A stretch of DNA of 15,380 bases from an uncultured Bacillota bacterium. GTDB lineage: Bacteria; Bacillota; Clostridia; Christensenellales; UBA1242. Positions 7,162-14,156 of the stretch are shown here, piece after piece. The notes beneath the pieces are model-generated. The model made no database searches. It was not told the DNA's origin and saw only the letters and a list, made by a program, of their open reading frames with translations. Within the stretch, counting starts at the first letter, position 1. Every line of letters starts with the position of its first letter. The stretch covers positions 1 to 15,380 of the forward strand of contig CALBYO010000141.1 of the NCBI GenBank assembly GCA_937889705.1, given 5' to 3'. A program made the position numbers and the translations under genes.

Positions 7162-7530
7162 CTAAAACTCAAGGCCAGCTTCTCTAGCAGCGTCTGCAAG
7201 AGCTTCAACTCTTCCAGTATAGAGATAGCCACCTCTGTCGAAAACAACACATTTGATATTCTTTTCAAGAGCTCTCTTTGCAACTGTTGCTCCAATAACT
7301 CTCGCTTGTTCTGTTCTGTTTTTACCTGTCAATTCTTTTTCAAGAGATTTATCAAGTGTAGATGCTTGAACAAGTGTTACGCCTTGTGTGTCATCAATAA
7401 TTTGAGCATAGATTCCGTTTAAACTGCGATATACAGCAAGTCTTGGAGTTTCGCTTGTGCCAGAAATTTTGTTTCTAATACGCAAGTGTCTATTTTTTCT
7501 AATTTGATTTTTATTTGCTTTACTAATCAT
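7162..7530 (-). CDS. rplR: 50S ribosomal protein L18
   Basis: L18 joins L5 in carrying 5S rRNA into the central protuberance of the 50S subunit. The 122-residue product is of usual length. It has the basic N-terminal helix RKNRHLRIRNKISGT, the core RLAVYRSLNGIYAQIIDD, and the C-terminal signature FDRGGYLYTGRVEALADAAR ending in EAGLEF. It sits 10 nt after rplF and 8 nt before rpsE. An AAGGAG ribosome binding site precedes the ATG. Nothing unusual is seen. Confidence 0.98.
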   Translation of the reverse strand: MISKANKNQIRKNRHLRIRNKISGTSETPRLAVYRSLNGIYAQIIDDTQGVTLVQASTLDKSLEKELTGKNRTEQARVIGATVAKRALEKNIKCVVFDRGGYLYTGRVEALADAAREAGLEF

Positions 7531-7540
7531 ATCTTACTCC

Positions 7541-8086
7541 TTATTTCTTACCTTTACCAGCAGCTTTACCTTGCTTCAAGATTACAACTTCATTTTCGTA
7601 TCTTACGCCATAACCATGGTATGGTTCAACTGGTCTAAGATCTCTAATGTTAAGTGCAACTTGTCCGACTTTTTGTTTATCAATACCGCTAATTTTAATA
7701 TCGTTAGCAGTTGGGCATTCAATTTTAATGCCTTCTGGTTCAACAACTTCGATTGGGTGTGAAAAACCTAAGTTTAACACAAGTTTGTTGCCAGATTTTG
7801 ATGCTTTATAACCAACGCCTTTAATTTGAAGATTTTTAACAAATCCTTCTTTAACACCTGTTACCATGTTAGCAATAAGTGCTCTGTAAAGACCGTGTTT
7901 TGCTTTTACATCGTTTTCTTCACTTGATCTAGTCAATGTAATAACATTGTTTTCAACATTAACATTAACTGAATCAAAGTTTTGTGATAGTGTTCCCAAA
8001 GGTCCTGTTACAGTTATTTTGTTGCCTTCAACAACTGCTTTAACACCTTCTGGTAGAGTAATTGGATTTCTTCCTATTCTTGACAT
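7541..8086 (-). CDS. rplF: 50S ribosomal protein L6
   Basis: L6 lies near the factor-binding site of the 50S subunit, next to the sarcin-ricin loop and the L7/L12 stalk base. The 181-residue product has the two tandem related domains of the family. The N-terminal one starts MSRIGRNPITLPEGV and the C-terminal one contains KGVGYKASKSGNKLVLNLGF. The usual closing region is present as RDLRPVEPYHGYGVRYENEV and a lysine/glycine-rich tail. It lies 9 nt after rpsH and 10 nt before rplR. The ribosome binding site is GGAGGG. Confidence 0.98.
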   Translation of the reverse strand: MSRIGRNPITLPEGVKAVVEGNKITVTGPLGTLSQNFDSVNVNVENNVITLTRSSEENDVKAKHGLYRALIANMVTGVKEGFVKNLQIKGVGYKASKSGNKLVLNLGFSHPIEVVEPEGIKIECPTANDIKISGIDKQKVGQVALNIRDLRPVEPYHGYGVRYENEVVILKQGKAAGKGKK

Positions 8087-8095
8087 ATCACCCTC

Positions 8096-8494
8096 CTACC
8101 ACACATAAGCAAGAACTTCTCCGCCAACTTTGGCTTCTCTTGCTTGTTTGTCTGTTAAAATTCCTTTGTTTGTTGAAATTATTGAAATTCCCATTCCATT
8201 AATAACCCTAGGAAGTTTATCAGCGCCTGCATATATTCTCAAACCAGGTTTTGAAACTCTTTTGAGTCCATAAATAACACTGTTTCCGTTTTCGTCATAT
8301 TTAAGTGCGATATTAAGGAATTTTCCTTCTTTTGTTTCAACAATTTCAAATGTTTTAATATAGCCTTCATTTACAAGAATTTCAGCAATAGTTTTCTTTT
8401 CTTTTGAAAGTGGAACTAAAACATCTTCATGTTTAGCAGTGATTGCGTTTCTCATTCTTGTCAACATATCTGCTATAGGGTCAGTAACTACCAT
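8096..8494 (-). CDS. rpsH: 30S ribosomal protein S8
   Basis: S8 binds the central domain of 16S rRNA early in 30S assembly; in E. coli it also represses the spc operon by binding mRNA near rplE. The open frame runs up to 8557, but the start at 8494 gives a 132-residue protein with the canonical beginning MVVTDPIADMLTRMRNA. The upstream part overlaps rpsN in another frame. GGAGG immediately upstream supports this start. The C-terminal half has the signature STNKGILTDKQAREAKVGGE and ends VLAYVW, as is typical. It lies 10 nt after rpsN and 9 nt before rplF. Confidence 0.98.
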   Translation of the reverse strand: MVVTDPIADMLTRMRNAITAKHEDVLVPLSKEKKTIAEILVNEGYIKTFEIVETKEGKFLNIALKYDENGNSVIYGLKRVSKPGLRIYAGADKLPRVINGMGISIISTNKGILTDKQAREAKVGGEVLAYVW

Positions 8495-8504
8495 ATCTTC
8501 CTCC

Positions 8505-8690
8505 CTACCAACTAGCCTTTTTAACGCCAGGGATTTCACCCTTATTTGCTTTCTCACGGAAGCAAACTCTGCAAAGACCGTATTTTTTCAAAACTGAGTG
8601 AGGACGTCCACAAATTGTGCAACGAGTATATTCACGAGTTTTGTATTTTTGAGTTCTAAGTTGTTTTTGTTTTAATGCTGTTTTTGCCAT
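8505..8690 (-). CDS. rpsN: 30S ribosomal protein S14, type Z
   Basis: S14 is a head protein of the 30S subunit. This is the short zinc-binding form of 61 residues, with Cys24, Cys27, Cys40 and Cys43 (CTICG and CRVCF) and the ending IPGVKKASW. It is the form typical of Firmicutes and Actinobacteria; the long zinc-free form of proteobacteria has about 100 residues. The frame lies between rplE (9 nt gap) and rpsH (10 nt gap), the normal position. The N-terminal MAKTALKQKQ is conserved in the family. Confidence 0.98.
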   Translation of the reverse strand: MAKTALKQKQLRTQKYKTREYTRCTICGRPHSVLKKYGLCRVCFREKANKGEIPGVKKASW

Positions 8691-8699
8691 ATCTATCTC

Positions 8700-9248
8700 C
8701 TATCTTTCCCTGAAAGGCATTCCAAGTGCTTCAAGAAGCGTTAATGCCTCGGAGTCTGTTTTAGCGGTTGTAACGATTAAAACGTCTAAACCTCTGATTT
8801 TTTCAATCTTATCATAATTGATTTCAGGGAAAATAAGTTGTTCTTTAATTCCGAAAGCATAGTTTCCATGACCATCAAATGATTTTCTGGAAACGCCCCT
8901 AAAATCTCTAACTCTTGGGAGAGCAATCGCTGTAACTCTGTCGAAGAATTCATACATTCTTTTGCCACGAAGTGTAACTTTTGCTCCAATTTTCATGCCT
9001 TGACGAACTTTAAAGTTAGAAATAGCTTTTTTAGCTGTTGTAGCAACTGGTTTTTGACCAGAAATTGCTGCAAGTTCATCAACTGCTATGTTGAAACTTT
9101 TTGAGTTATCTTTAACATCGCCAAGTCCCATGTTTAAAACTATTTTTTCAAGTTTTGGAACTTCATTTATGTTTTTGTAACCGCCCAATTTCATAAGTTC
9201 AGGAGCGATTTCTTTAACATATTTTTCTTTAAGTCTATTTTCAGCCAT
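8700..9248 (-). CDS. rplE: 50S ribosomal protein L5
   Basis: L5 binds 5S rRNA in the central protuberance and forms an intersubunit bridge with S13. The 182-residue product begins MAENRLKEKYVKEI, contains VPKLEKIVLNMGLGDVKDNS, the rRNA-binding KPVATTAKKAISNFKVRQG, and closes with TTAKTDSEALTLLEALGMPF. It starts 4 nt after rplX. The ribosome binding site GGAGGG lies inside the last codons of rplX, so the two are probably translationally coupled. Length and motifs are ordinary. Confidence 0.98.
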   Translation of the reverse strand: MAENRLKEKYVKEIAPELMKLGGYKNINEVPKLEKIVLNMGLGDVKDNSKSFNIAVDELAAISGQKPVATTAKKAISNFKVRQGMKIGAKVTLRGKRMYEFFDRVTAIALPRVRDFRGVSRKSFDGHGNYAFGIKEQLIFPEINYDKIEKIRGLDVLIVTTAKTDSEALTLLEALGMPFRER

Positions 9249-9252
9249 GTTT

Positions 9253-9669
9253 CTATCCCTCCACTACTTCGCTCTTAGCTTCTTTCGCTTTTGGAGCGGC
9301 TTTTTTCTTTTCTGTTTTTGCAGTTTCTTTTGCGTCTTTCTTAACTGCTTTTGCGTATGCTTTGTCTAAACTAGCACCACATTTTTTGCAAACTCTTGCA
9401 TTTTTTCCATCAACATCTTTATGTGCAATTCTTGTTGCTTTTCCGCAAGCAGAACAAACAACCATTACATTTGATGCATCAATTGGGTGAGCAGATTTTA
9501 CAATTCCGCCCTTGTCTTGTGCTGATCTTGGTTTTTTGTGTTTTGAAAGCACATTAACATCTTCAACAACAACCCTGTTTGTTTTTGGAGAAACTTCTAA
9601 GACTTTGCCTTTCTTACCGTTATCTTTTCCTGCGATAACAACAACTGTATCACCTTTTTTAATATTCAT
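9253..9669 (-). CDS. rplX: 50S ribosomal protein L24 with zinc motif and basic C-terminal tail
   Basis: L24 starts 50S assembly by binding the 5' end of 23S rRNA. The ATG at 9669 gives MNIKKGDTVVVIAGKDNGKK, the normal KOW-domain beginning, and has AGGAGG at a proper distance. The longer open frame to 9702 overlaps rplN and is rejected. The protein has 138 residues against about 103 for the family. The core ends near LDK at 101-103. Within it Cys72, Cys75, Cys94 and Cys97 (CSAC and CKKC) form a likely zinc ribbon as in many clostridial L24. The extra 35 residues are rich in Lys, Ala and Glu, of low complexity and probably disordered. Neighbours are rplN (13 nt) and rplE (4 nt). Confidence 0.97.
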   Translation of the reverse strand: MNIKKGDTVVVIAGKDNGKKGKVLEVSPKTNRVVVEDVNVLSKHKKPRSAQDKGGIVKSAHPIDASNVMVVCSACGKATRIAHKDVDGKNARVCKKCGASLDKAYAKAVKKDAKETAKTEKKKAAPKAKEAKSEVVEG

Positions 9670-9682
9670 CTTAATCTTCCTC

Positions 9683-10051
9683 CTATAACACTTCCGGTGC
9701 AAGTGAAATTATCTTCATGTAGTTTTTATCACGAAGTTCTCTTGCAATAGGTCCGAAAATACGTGTTCCTTTTGGTTGTTTTTGGTTATCAATAATAACT
9801 GCTGCATTGTCATCAAAACGAATATGTGTGCCGTCTGGACGTCTTACACCTTTTGATGTTCTAACGATAACTGCTTTAACAACATCGCCTTTCTTAACAA
9901 CGCCGCCAGGGATAGCTCTTTTAACAGAAGCAACAATAACATCACCGATGTTTCCGCTACGTCTATAAGAACCACCAAGCACTCTGATACACATAATTTG
10001 TTTTGCACCTGTGTTATCAGCAACTTTTAATCTTGTTTGAGGTTGTATCAT
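9683..10051 (-). CDS. rplN: 50S ribosomal protein L14
   Basis: L14 lies at the subunit interface of the 50S particle, makes bridges to 16S rRNA and is the docking site for the silencing factor RsfS. The start at 10051 gives the standard 122-residue protein beginning MIQPQTRLKVADNTGAK. The longer frame to 10084 overlaps the end of rpsQ and would add 11 atypical residues. AAGGAG at 10066-10061 fits the chosen start. Conserved segments include GDVIVASVKRAIPGGVVKKG and the C-terminal KIISLAPEVL. Its stop lies within the rplX ribosome binding region. Confidence 0.98.
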   Translation of the reverse strand: MIQPQTRLKVADNTGAKQIMCIRVLGGSYRRSGNIGDVIVASVKRAIPGGVVKKGDVVKAVIVRTSKGVRRPDGTHIRFDDNAAVIIDNQKQPKGTRIFGPIARELRDKNYMKIISLAPEVL

Positions 10052-10067
10052 AATCTTACACTCCTTC

Positions 10068-10334
10068 CTACTTAGCCTTCTCAACGATGCGTGTTATTCT
10101 GTGATATTTATCTTTACTTAAAGGTCTAGTTTCTTGCATTTCAACTGTATCTCCAAGTCCACAGATATTGCCTTCGTCATGAGCTTTATATTTTTTAGTT
10201 TTCTTAACAACTTTGTTATAGATTGGGTGTTTTTTATTTTCAACAACAGCAACAACTACTGTTTTGTCCATTTTGCCCGCACTAACAACAATGCCTTGTC
10301 TAAGTGGTCTTCTATTTCTGATTTCTTTTTCCAT
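10068..10334 (-). CDS. rpsQ: 30S ribosomal protein S17
   Basis: S17 is a primary binding protein of the 5' domain of 16S rRNA. The 88-residue OB-fold protein begins MEKEIRNRRPLRQGIVVSAG and continues KMDKTVVVAVV. It carries HPIYNKVVKKTKKYKAHDE, and its later half has GDTVEMQETRPLSKDKYHRI. It lies 11 nt after rpmC with an AAGGAGA ribosome binding site. It is the last gene of the S10 block; rplN follows after 16 nt with no terminator, so the S10 and spc blocks appear to be continuous. Confidence 0.98.
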   Translation of the reverse strand: MEKEIRNRRPLRQGIVVSAGKMDKTVVVAVVENKKHPIYNKVVKKTKKYKAHDEGNICGLGDTVEMQETRPLSKDKYHRITRIVEKAK

Positions 10335-10345
10335 AACCTTTCTCC

Positions 10346-10549
10346 TTACCCATTAACCTTTTTAAGTTCTCTTTCACGGATAACTGTTTTAACTCTTGCA
10401 ATTTCTTTCTTTAAATTGTGAAGTTGCATTGGGTTATTTAAGTTTCCTGTTGCATGTGAGAAGCGAAGATTAAAGAGTTCTGCTTTGAGTTCTTGTTCTT
10501 TTGAAATTAACTCTGCATCTGTTAGGCTCTTAATGTCTTTTATTTTCAT
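10346..10549 (-). CDS. rpmC: 50S ribosomal protein L29
   Basis: L29 is a small two-helix protein beside the peptide exit tunnel, close to L23 and to docking sites for trigger factor and SRP. The 67-residue product has the family pattern KSLTDAELISKEQELKAELF, then NLRFSHATGNLNNPMQL, then a basic helix IARVKTVIRERE. Its ATG shares four bases with the rplP stop (ATGA), so translation is likely coupled to rplP. The surroundings are otherwise normal. Confidence 0.98.
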   Translation of the reverse strand: MKIKDIKSLTDAELISKEQELKAELFNLRFSHATGNLNNPMQLHNLKKEIARVKTVIRERELKKVNG

Positions 10550-10983
10550 ACGCTAGCACCACCTTCGTTATTATTTTCTTCCTTCATAATGATTTTTGTT
10601 TTGCAAGGAAGTTTGTGTGAAGCAAGCCTTAATGCTTCTCTCGCTGTTGCTTCTGGAACGCCAGCAAGTTCGAATAAGATTCTGCCTGGTTTAACAACAG
10701 CAACCCAGAATTCTGGTGAACCTTTACCACTACCCATTCTTGTTTCAGCAGGTTTTTTAGTAACAGGTTTATCTGGGAATATTTTAATCCAAACTTGACC
10801 GCCTCTCTTTGTGTATCTTGTCATAGCGATACGAGCTGCTTCAATTTGATTTGACTTAATCCAGCATGGTTCAGTTGTTACAAGTCCAAATTCGCCATAA
10901 GCAAGTTTGTTACCTCTTGTTGCAACACCAGTCATTCTACCACGATGAACACGTCTTCTTTTGACTCTCTTAGGCATTAACAT
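10546..10983 (-). CDS. rplP: 50S ribosomal protein L16
   Basis: L16 is a late-assembly 50S protein close to the A-site tRNA and the peptidyl-transferase region. The 145-residue product begins MLMPKRVKRRRVHRGRM, the usual Firmicutes start. Conserved parts include GEFGLVTTEPCWIKSNQIEA, RYTKRGGQVWIKIFPDKP and MGSGKGSPEFWVAVVKPG. AGGAGG at 10998-10993 is 9 nt before the ATG at 10983 and 15 nt before an in-frame ATG at 10977, so the first is chosen. That ATG overlaps the rpsC stop by one base (TAATG). The stop is TGA, showing that TGA is not read as tryptophan here. Confidence 0.98.
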   Translation of the reverse strand: MLMPKRVKRRRVHRGRMTGVATRGNKLAYGEFGLVTTEPCWIKSNQIEAARIAMTRYTKRGGQVWIKIFPDKPVTKKPAETRMGSGKGSPEFWVAVVKPGRILFELAGVPEATAREALRLASHKLPCKTKIIMKEENNNEGGASV

Positions 10984-11654
10984 TAGTTCATACCTCCTTT
11001 GTCTTGTTTAGCACCTTTTGTTAAAATTTCGCCTTTATAAATCCAGCATTTAACACCAAGTTTGCCGTAGTTTGTGAAAGCAGATGAAACACCATAGTCA
11101 ATGTCTGCTCTCAATGTATGGAGTGGCAATGAGCCTTCCATGTAGTATTCTGTTCTAGCAATAGTGTTAGCACCATCAACAACGCCACTTACTTGAACTT
11201 TGCAGCCCTTAGCGCCTGATTTCATAACTCTTTGCATAGCAGATTTCAATGCTCTTCTGAATTGAACACGTTTTTCAAGTTGGCTAGCGATCGAATCAGC
11301 AACCAATTTTGCGTCCAAATCAGGTTTTTTAATTTCTCTAATATTAACGAACAAGTTTTTTCCAGGTCCGATAATTTTAGAAATTTCTTTTTTAATTTCT
11401 TCAACACCAGCACCTTTAACGCCAATAAGCATTCCAGGTCTGCCTGTGTAAAGATTTACAACAACTTTTGTTGCAGTTCTTTCAATTTCCACTTTGGAAA
11501 TTGCACAATTATGATATTTTTTGTCAACAAATTTTCTGATTTTGTCGTCTTCTAAGATATATTTAGCAACATCTTGCTTATTTGCATACCAAGAAGATTC
11601 CCAACCTTTGTTAACGCCTATTCTAAGCCCGACTGGGCTAACTTTTTGTCCCAT
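10983..11654 (-). CDS. rpsC: 30S ribosomal protein S3
   Basis: S3 forms part of the mRNA entry channel and helicase centre with S4 and S5. The 223-residue product starts MGQKVSPVGLRIGVNKGWES. A type II KH domain has its GxxG loop as GVKG at 78-81 inside GRPGMLIGVKGAGVEEIKKE. The C-terminal domain includes GCKVQVSGVVDGANTIARTE and GVKCWIYKGEIL. The start is 1 nt after rplV, with AGGAGG inside the rplV coding end. Length is typical for Firmicutes. Confidence 0.98.
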   Translation of the reverse strand: MGQKVSPVGLRIGVNKGWESSWYANKQDVAKYILEDDKIRKFVDKKYHNCAISKVEIERTATKVVVNLYTGRPGMLIGVKGAGVEEIKKEISKIIGPGKNLFVNIREIKKPDLDAKLVADSIASQLEKRVQFRRALKSAMQRVMKSGAKGCKVQVSGVVDGANTIARTEYYMEGSLPLHTLRADIDYGVSSAFTNYGKLGVKCWIYKGEILTKGAKQDKGGMN

Positions 11655-11655
11655 C

Positions 11656-12048
11656 TTACTTAGCCTCCTTACTGTCGAGAACGATTGTTATATGACTTGT
11701 TCTCTTTAACATTCTGTCTGCTCTACCTCTTGCACGAATGTTTAATCTCTTCATTGTAGGTCCTGGGCAGGCATATGCTTCTGCAACATAAAGGTCACTT
11801 CTGTTCATTCCTTTGTTGTTTTCAGCGTTTGCGATAGCTGATTTCAAGAGTTTGCAACTTACTGCTGCTGCTTCTTGTGGCATGTTAGCGAGGATAGCAA
11901 CTGCTTCTTCTGCGCCCTTATTTCTAATGCAATCTAAAACGATTCTTACTTTTGATGGGCTCATTCTAACATATTTAACTTTAGCGTATGGACGAGTGTC
12001 TCTATTTGCTTGTCTTTTTTCTGCTTTTTCTCTAATTCTTGTTGCCAT
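11656..12048 (-). CDS. rplV: 50S ribosomal protein L22
   Basis: L22 has a globular domain on the 50S surface and a long hairpin that lines the peptide exit tunnel; changes in that loop give macrolide resistance in other species. The 130-residue product has an N-terminal extension of about 20 basic residues (RIREKAEKRQANRDTRPYAK) before the usual KVKYVRMSPSKVRIVLD. The hairpin region includes VAEAYACPGPTMKRLNIRAR and is followed by RTSHITIVL. Such an extension is seen in several clostridial L22 proteins. It lies 11 nt after rpsS with a GGAGG site and abuts rpsC. Confidence 0.98.
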   Translation of the reverse strand: MATRIREKAEKRQANRDTRPYAKVKYVRMSPSKVRIVLDCIRNKGAEEAVAILANMPQEAAAVSCKLLKSAIANAENNKGMNRSDLYVAEAYACPGPTMKRLNIRARGRADRMLKRTSHITIVLDSKEAK

Positions 12049-12059
12049 TTGTTTGCCTC

Positions 12060-12362
12060 CTAATTCTTAGCCTTCATAGCAGCAACTTTACCGCCTGAGC
12101 TCTTTTGTCCTGCATGGCCTTTGAAGTTTCTAGTTGGAGCAAACTCACCGAGTTTGTGTCCAACCATTTCTGCTGTGCAATATACAGGAACATGTTTTTT
12201 ACCATTGTAAACTGCAAATGTTGTTCCAACAAATTCTGGATAGATAACAGATGCTCTTGACCAAGTTTTGATTGGTTTTTTATTTCCACTCTTGTTGTTT
12301 TCTTCAACTCTCTTTAAGAGTTTTTCAAAAACATATGGACTTTTCTTTAATGATCTACTCAT
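12060..12362 (-). CDS. rpsS: 30S ribosomal protein S19
   Basis: S19 is in the 30S head, pairs with S13 and approaches the A site. The 100-residue product begins MSRSLKKSPYVFEKLLKRVE. It contains KTWSRASVIYPEFVGTTFAV and the family signature GHKLGEFAPTRNFKGHAGQK. The last residues (SSGGKVAAMKAKN) are a short basic tail, slightly longer than in the shortest S19 forms. It lies 11 nt after rplB and 11 nt before rplV, with a GGAGG-type ribosome binding site. Confidence 0.98.
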   Translation of the reverse strand: MSRSLKKSPYVFEKLLKRVEENNKSGNKKPIKTWSRASVIYPEFVGTTFAVYNGKKHVPVYCTAEMVGHKLGEFAPTRNFKGHAGQKSSGGKVAAMKAKN

Positions 12363-12373
12363 ACTTTCCTCCC

Positions 12374-13201
12374 TTACTTAGCCCTTTTAACAATCAACTT
12401 GTTAGATGATTTGTTTCTCTTTCTTGTCTTCAATCCAAGTGCTGGTTTACCCCATGGTGTAACTGGTGATTTCATACCAACAGGGCTCTTACCTTCACCA
12501 CCACCGTGAGGGTGATCGTTAGGGTTCATAACAACACCACGGACTTCTGGGCGTTTACCCATGTGTCTGCTTCTTCCTGCTTTACCTAATGAAACAAGTT
12601 CATGGTCAGGATTTGAAACAGTTCCGATTGTTGCTTTGCAGTTTGCGAGAATTTTTCTCATTTCACCGCTTGGAAGACGAACTGTAACATATTTGCCTTC
12701 TCTCGCCATTAATTGAACTTCAACACCTGCTGATCTAGCAAGTTGTCCACCTTTTCCAGGTTGCATTTCAATATTGTGGATAACTGAACCAACTGGAATA
12801 AGTTCAAGTGGTAATGCGTTACCAACTTTAACTTCTGCATCAGCACCAGACATTAAAATGTCGCCAACTGTAAGTCCGATAGGAGCCAAGATATATCTCT
12901 TTTCGCCATCAGCATAGTTCAAAAGTGCAATGTATGCAGTTCTGTTTGGGTCATATTCAATAGAAACAACTTTTGCAGGAATGCCGTCTTTGTTTCTTTT
13001 GAAATCTATAATTCTATATTTTTGTCTATTGCCGCCGCCTTGATGTCTAACAGTGATTTTGCCTTGCGCGTTTCTTCCAGCATTTTTTCTTTTTACTGCA
13101 AGAAGGCTTTTTTCTGGCTTATTTGTTGTAACTTCTTCAAAAGTTGCAGTTGTTAGGAATCTTTGAGCAGCGCTTGTTGGATTATGTTTTTTAATAGCCA
13201 T
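12374..13201 (-). CDS. rplB: 50S ribosomal protein L2
   Basis: L2 is one of the most conserved 50S proteins, required for subunit joining and peptidyl-transferase assembly. The 275-residue product has the N-terminal OB-like region with GKITVRHQGGGNRQKYRIID at 47-66, then the SH3-like domain. The C-terminal extension reads VMNPNDHPHGGGEGKSPVG at 224-242 and TPWGKPALGLKTRKRNKSS. His230 corresponds to the essential His229 of E. coli. The gene lies 15 nt after rplW and 11 nt before rpsS. Length and motifs are normal. Confidence 0.98.
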   Translation of the reverse strand: MAIKKHNPTSAAQRFLTTATFEEVTTNKPEKSLLAVKRKNAGRNAQGKITVRHQGGGNRQKYRIIDFKRNKDGIPAKVVSIEYDPNRTAYIALLNYADGEKRYILAPIGLTVGDILMSGADAEVKVGNALPLELIPVGSVIHNIEMQPGKGGQLARSAGVEVQLMAREGKYVTVRLPSGEMRKILANCKATIGTVSNPDHELVSLGKAGRSRHMGKRPEVRGVVMNPNDHPHGGGEGKSPVGMKSPVTPWGKPALGLKTRKRNKSSNKLIVKRAK

Positions 13202-13216
13202 TTCTATTTCTCCTTA

Positions 13217-13519
13217 TTAAGATAAACTTTCGAAGAAGGCAATTGGCTTAGAATCTTTTTTAAGGGTTACAATAGCTTTTTTGTAATCACTTGTTTTGCC
13301 AACAGTTCTTCCCTTTTTTGTATTTTGACTTTTTTCTTGACCTTTAACGTTCATTGTGTTTACTTTTTCGACTTGAACTTTAAAGATTTCTTCAACAGCT
13401 TTTCTGATATCAACTTTTGTTGCATCTTTCGCTACAACGAATGTGTATACCTTTTCGCTGATTTTTGCATAACTCTTTTCTGATAAAAGAGGTTTTTTAA
13501 TTACTTCATAAGCGTTCAT
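13217..13519 (-). CDS. rplW: 50S ribosomal protein L23
   Basis: L23 sits at the exit of the peptide tunnel and is the docking site for trigger factor and part of the SRP site. The 100-residue product begins MNAYEVIKKPLLSEKSYAKI. It has the family segment YTFVVAKDATKVDIRKAVEE followed by VEKVNTMNVKGQEKSQNTKK, the loop reaching rRNA and the tunnel. Its ATG overlaps the rplD stop by one base (TAATG). An AGGAGG site lies inside the end of rplD, so coupling between the two is likely. Confidence 0.98.
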   Translation of the reverse strand: MNAYEVIKKPLLSEKSYAKISEKVYTFVVAKDATKVDIRKAVEEIFKVQVEKVNTMNVKGQEKSQNTKKGRTVGKTSDYKKAIVTLKKDSKPIAFFESLS

Positions 13520-14139
13520 TAGTTGTATGCCTCCTCTAATGATTTTACAGCAGCCTTTGTTAAAACAACTGTTTTGTTAGCAACAACATCGTATGTTGAA
13601 AGAAGTTCAGCAATTTGAAGTTCTACATTTTGAATGTTGTTTGCAGCTCTTACGCCGTCAGCATTTGGAGCATCTGTAACAACAACTACTTTATTGTCAA
13701 TCTTGAATGCATTTAAGAATTTTTCAACTTCTTTTGTTTTTGGAGCATCAAGTTTGAATTCGTCAATAAAGATAATGTCGTTTTGAGCAAGTTTTGCAGA
13801 TAATGCAGATGCAAATGCAATTTTCTTAACTTGTTTGTTAACTTTCTTTGAAAAATCTCTTGGCTTTGGAGCAAATACTACGCCGCCGCCTTTGTATTCA
13901 GGTGACTTTGTAGAACCATGTCTTGCTCTACCTGTGTGTTTTTGTCTGTAAGGTTTCTTTGCATGTCCTCTAACTTCACTACGAGTAAGAGTTGATTTTG
14001 TTCCTTGTCTTTGATTTGCATTGTAAGCAACAACAACTTCATGAATTAATGGTTCGTTGTAAGCAATGTCAAAAACGTTTTCTGGAAGTTCAATTTCTCC
14101 AATTTCGTTAGCAGACATATCGTATAATTTTGATTTCAT
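13519..14139 (-). CDS. rplD: 50S ribosomal protein L4
   Basis: L4 binds 23S rRNA early in assembly and extends a loop into the exit tunnel. In E. coli it also represses the S10 operon through the rpsJ leader; whether it does so here is unknown. The 206-residue product has the tunnel loop with TRSEVRGHAKKPYRQKHTGR followed by ARHGSTKSPEYKGGGVVFAP. The globular domain ends with VANKTVVLTKAAVKSLEEAY. The ribosome binding site is AAGGTGAGG, less regular than at neighbouring genes. It lies 17 nt after rplC, the widest gap among the first few genes. Confidence 0.98.
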   Translation of the reverse strand: MKSKLYDMSANEIGEIELPENVFDIAYNEPLIHEVVVAYNANQRQGTKSTLTRSEVRGHAKKPYRQKHTGRARHGSTKSPEYKGGGVVFAPKPRDFSKKVNKQVKKIAFASALSAKLAQNDIIFIDEFKLDAPKTKEVEKFLNAFKIDNKVVVVTDAPNADGVRAANNIQNVELQIAELLSTYDVVANKTVVLTKAAVKSLEEAYN

Positions 14140-14156
14140 AAGTTTTGCCTCACCTT

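Noticed and set aside
6785..7187. Open frames on the plus strand opposite rpsE
   Set aside because: They are the mirror image of the A/T-biased rpsE coding sequence, lack plausible ribosome binding sites and resemble no protein family; the same applies to other plus-strand frames in the window, such as those opposite secY, rpsC and rplV.
8495..8557. Longer S8 frame beginning at 8557
   Set aside because: The added 21 residues overlap rpsN and do not resemble S8; MVVTDPIADML at 8494 is the canonical start with GGAGG before it.
9670..10084. Longer starts for L24 (9702) and L14 (10084)
   Set aside because: Both extensions lie in the ends of neighbouring genes and add residues not found in the families; the internal ATGs have good ribosome binding sites and restore the usual N-termini.
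10546..10548. Possibility of genetic code 4 (Mollicutes-like, TGA as tryptophan)
   Set aside because: rplP ends at TGA at exactly the expected length and overlaps the rpmC start; tryptophan is encoded by TGG throughout.
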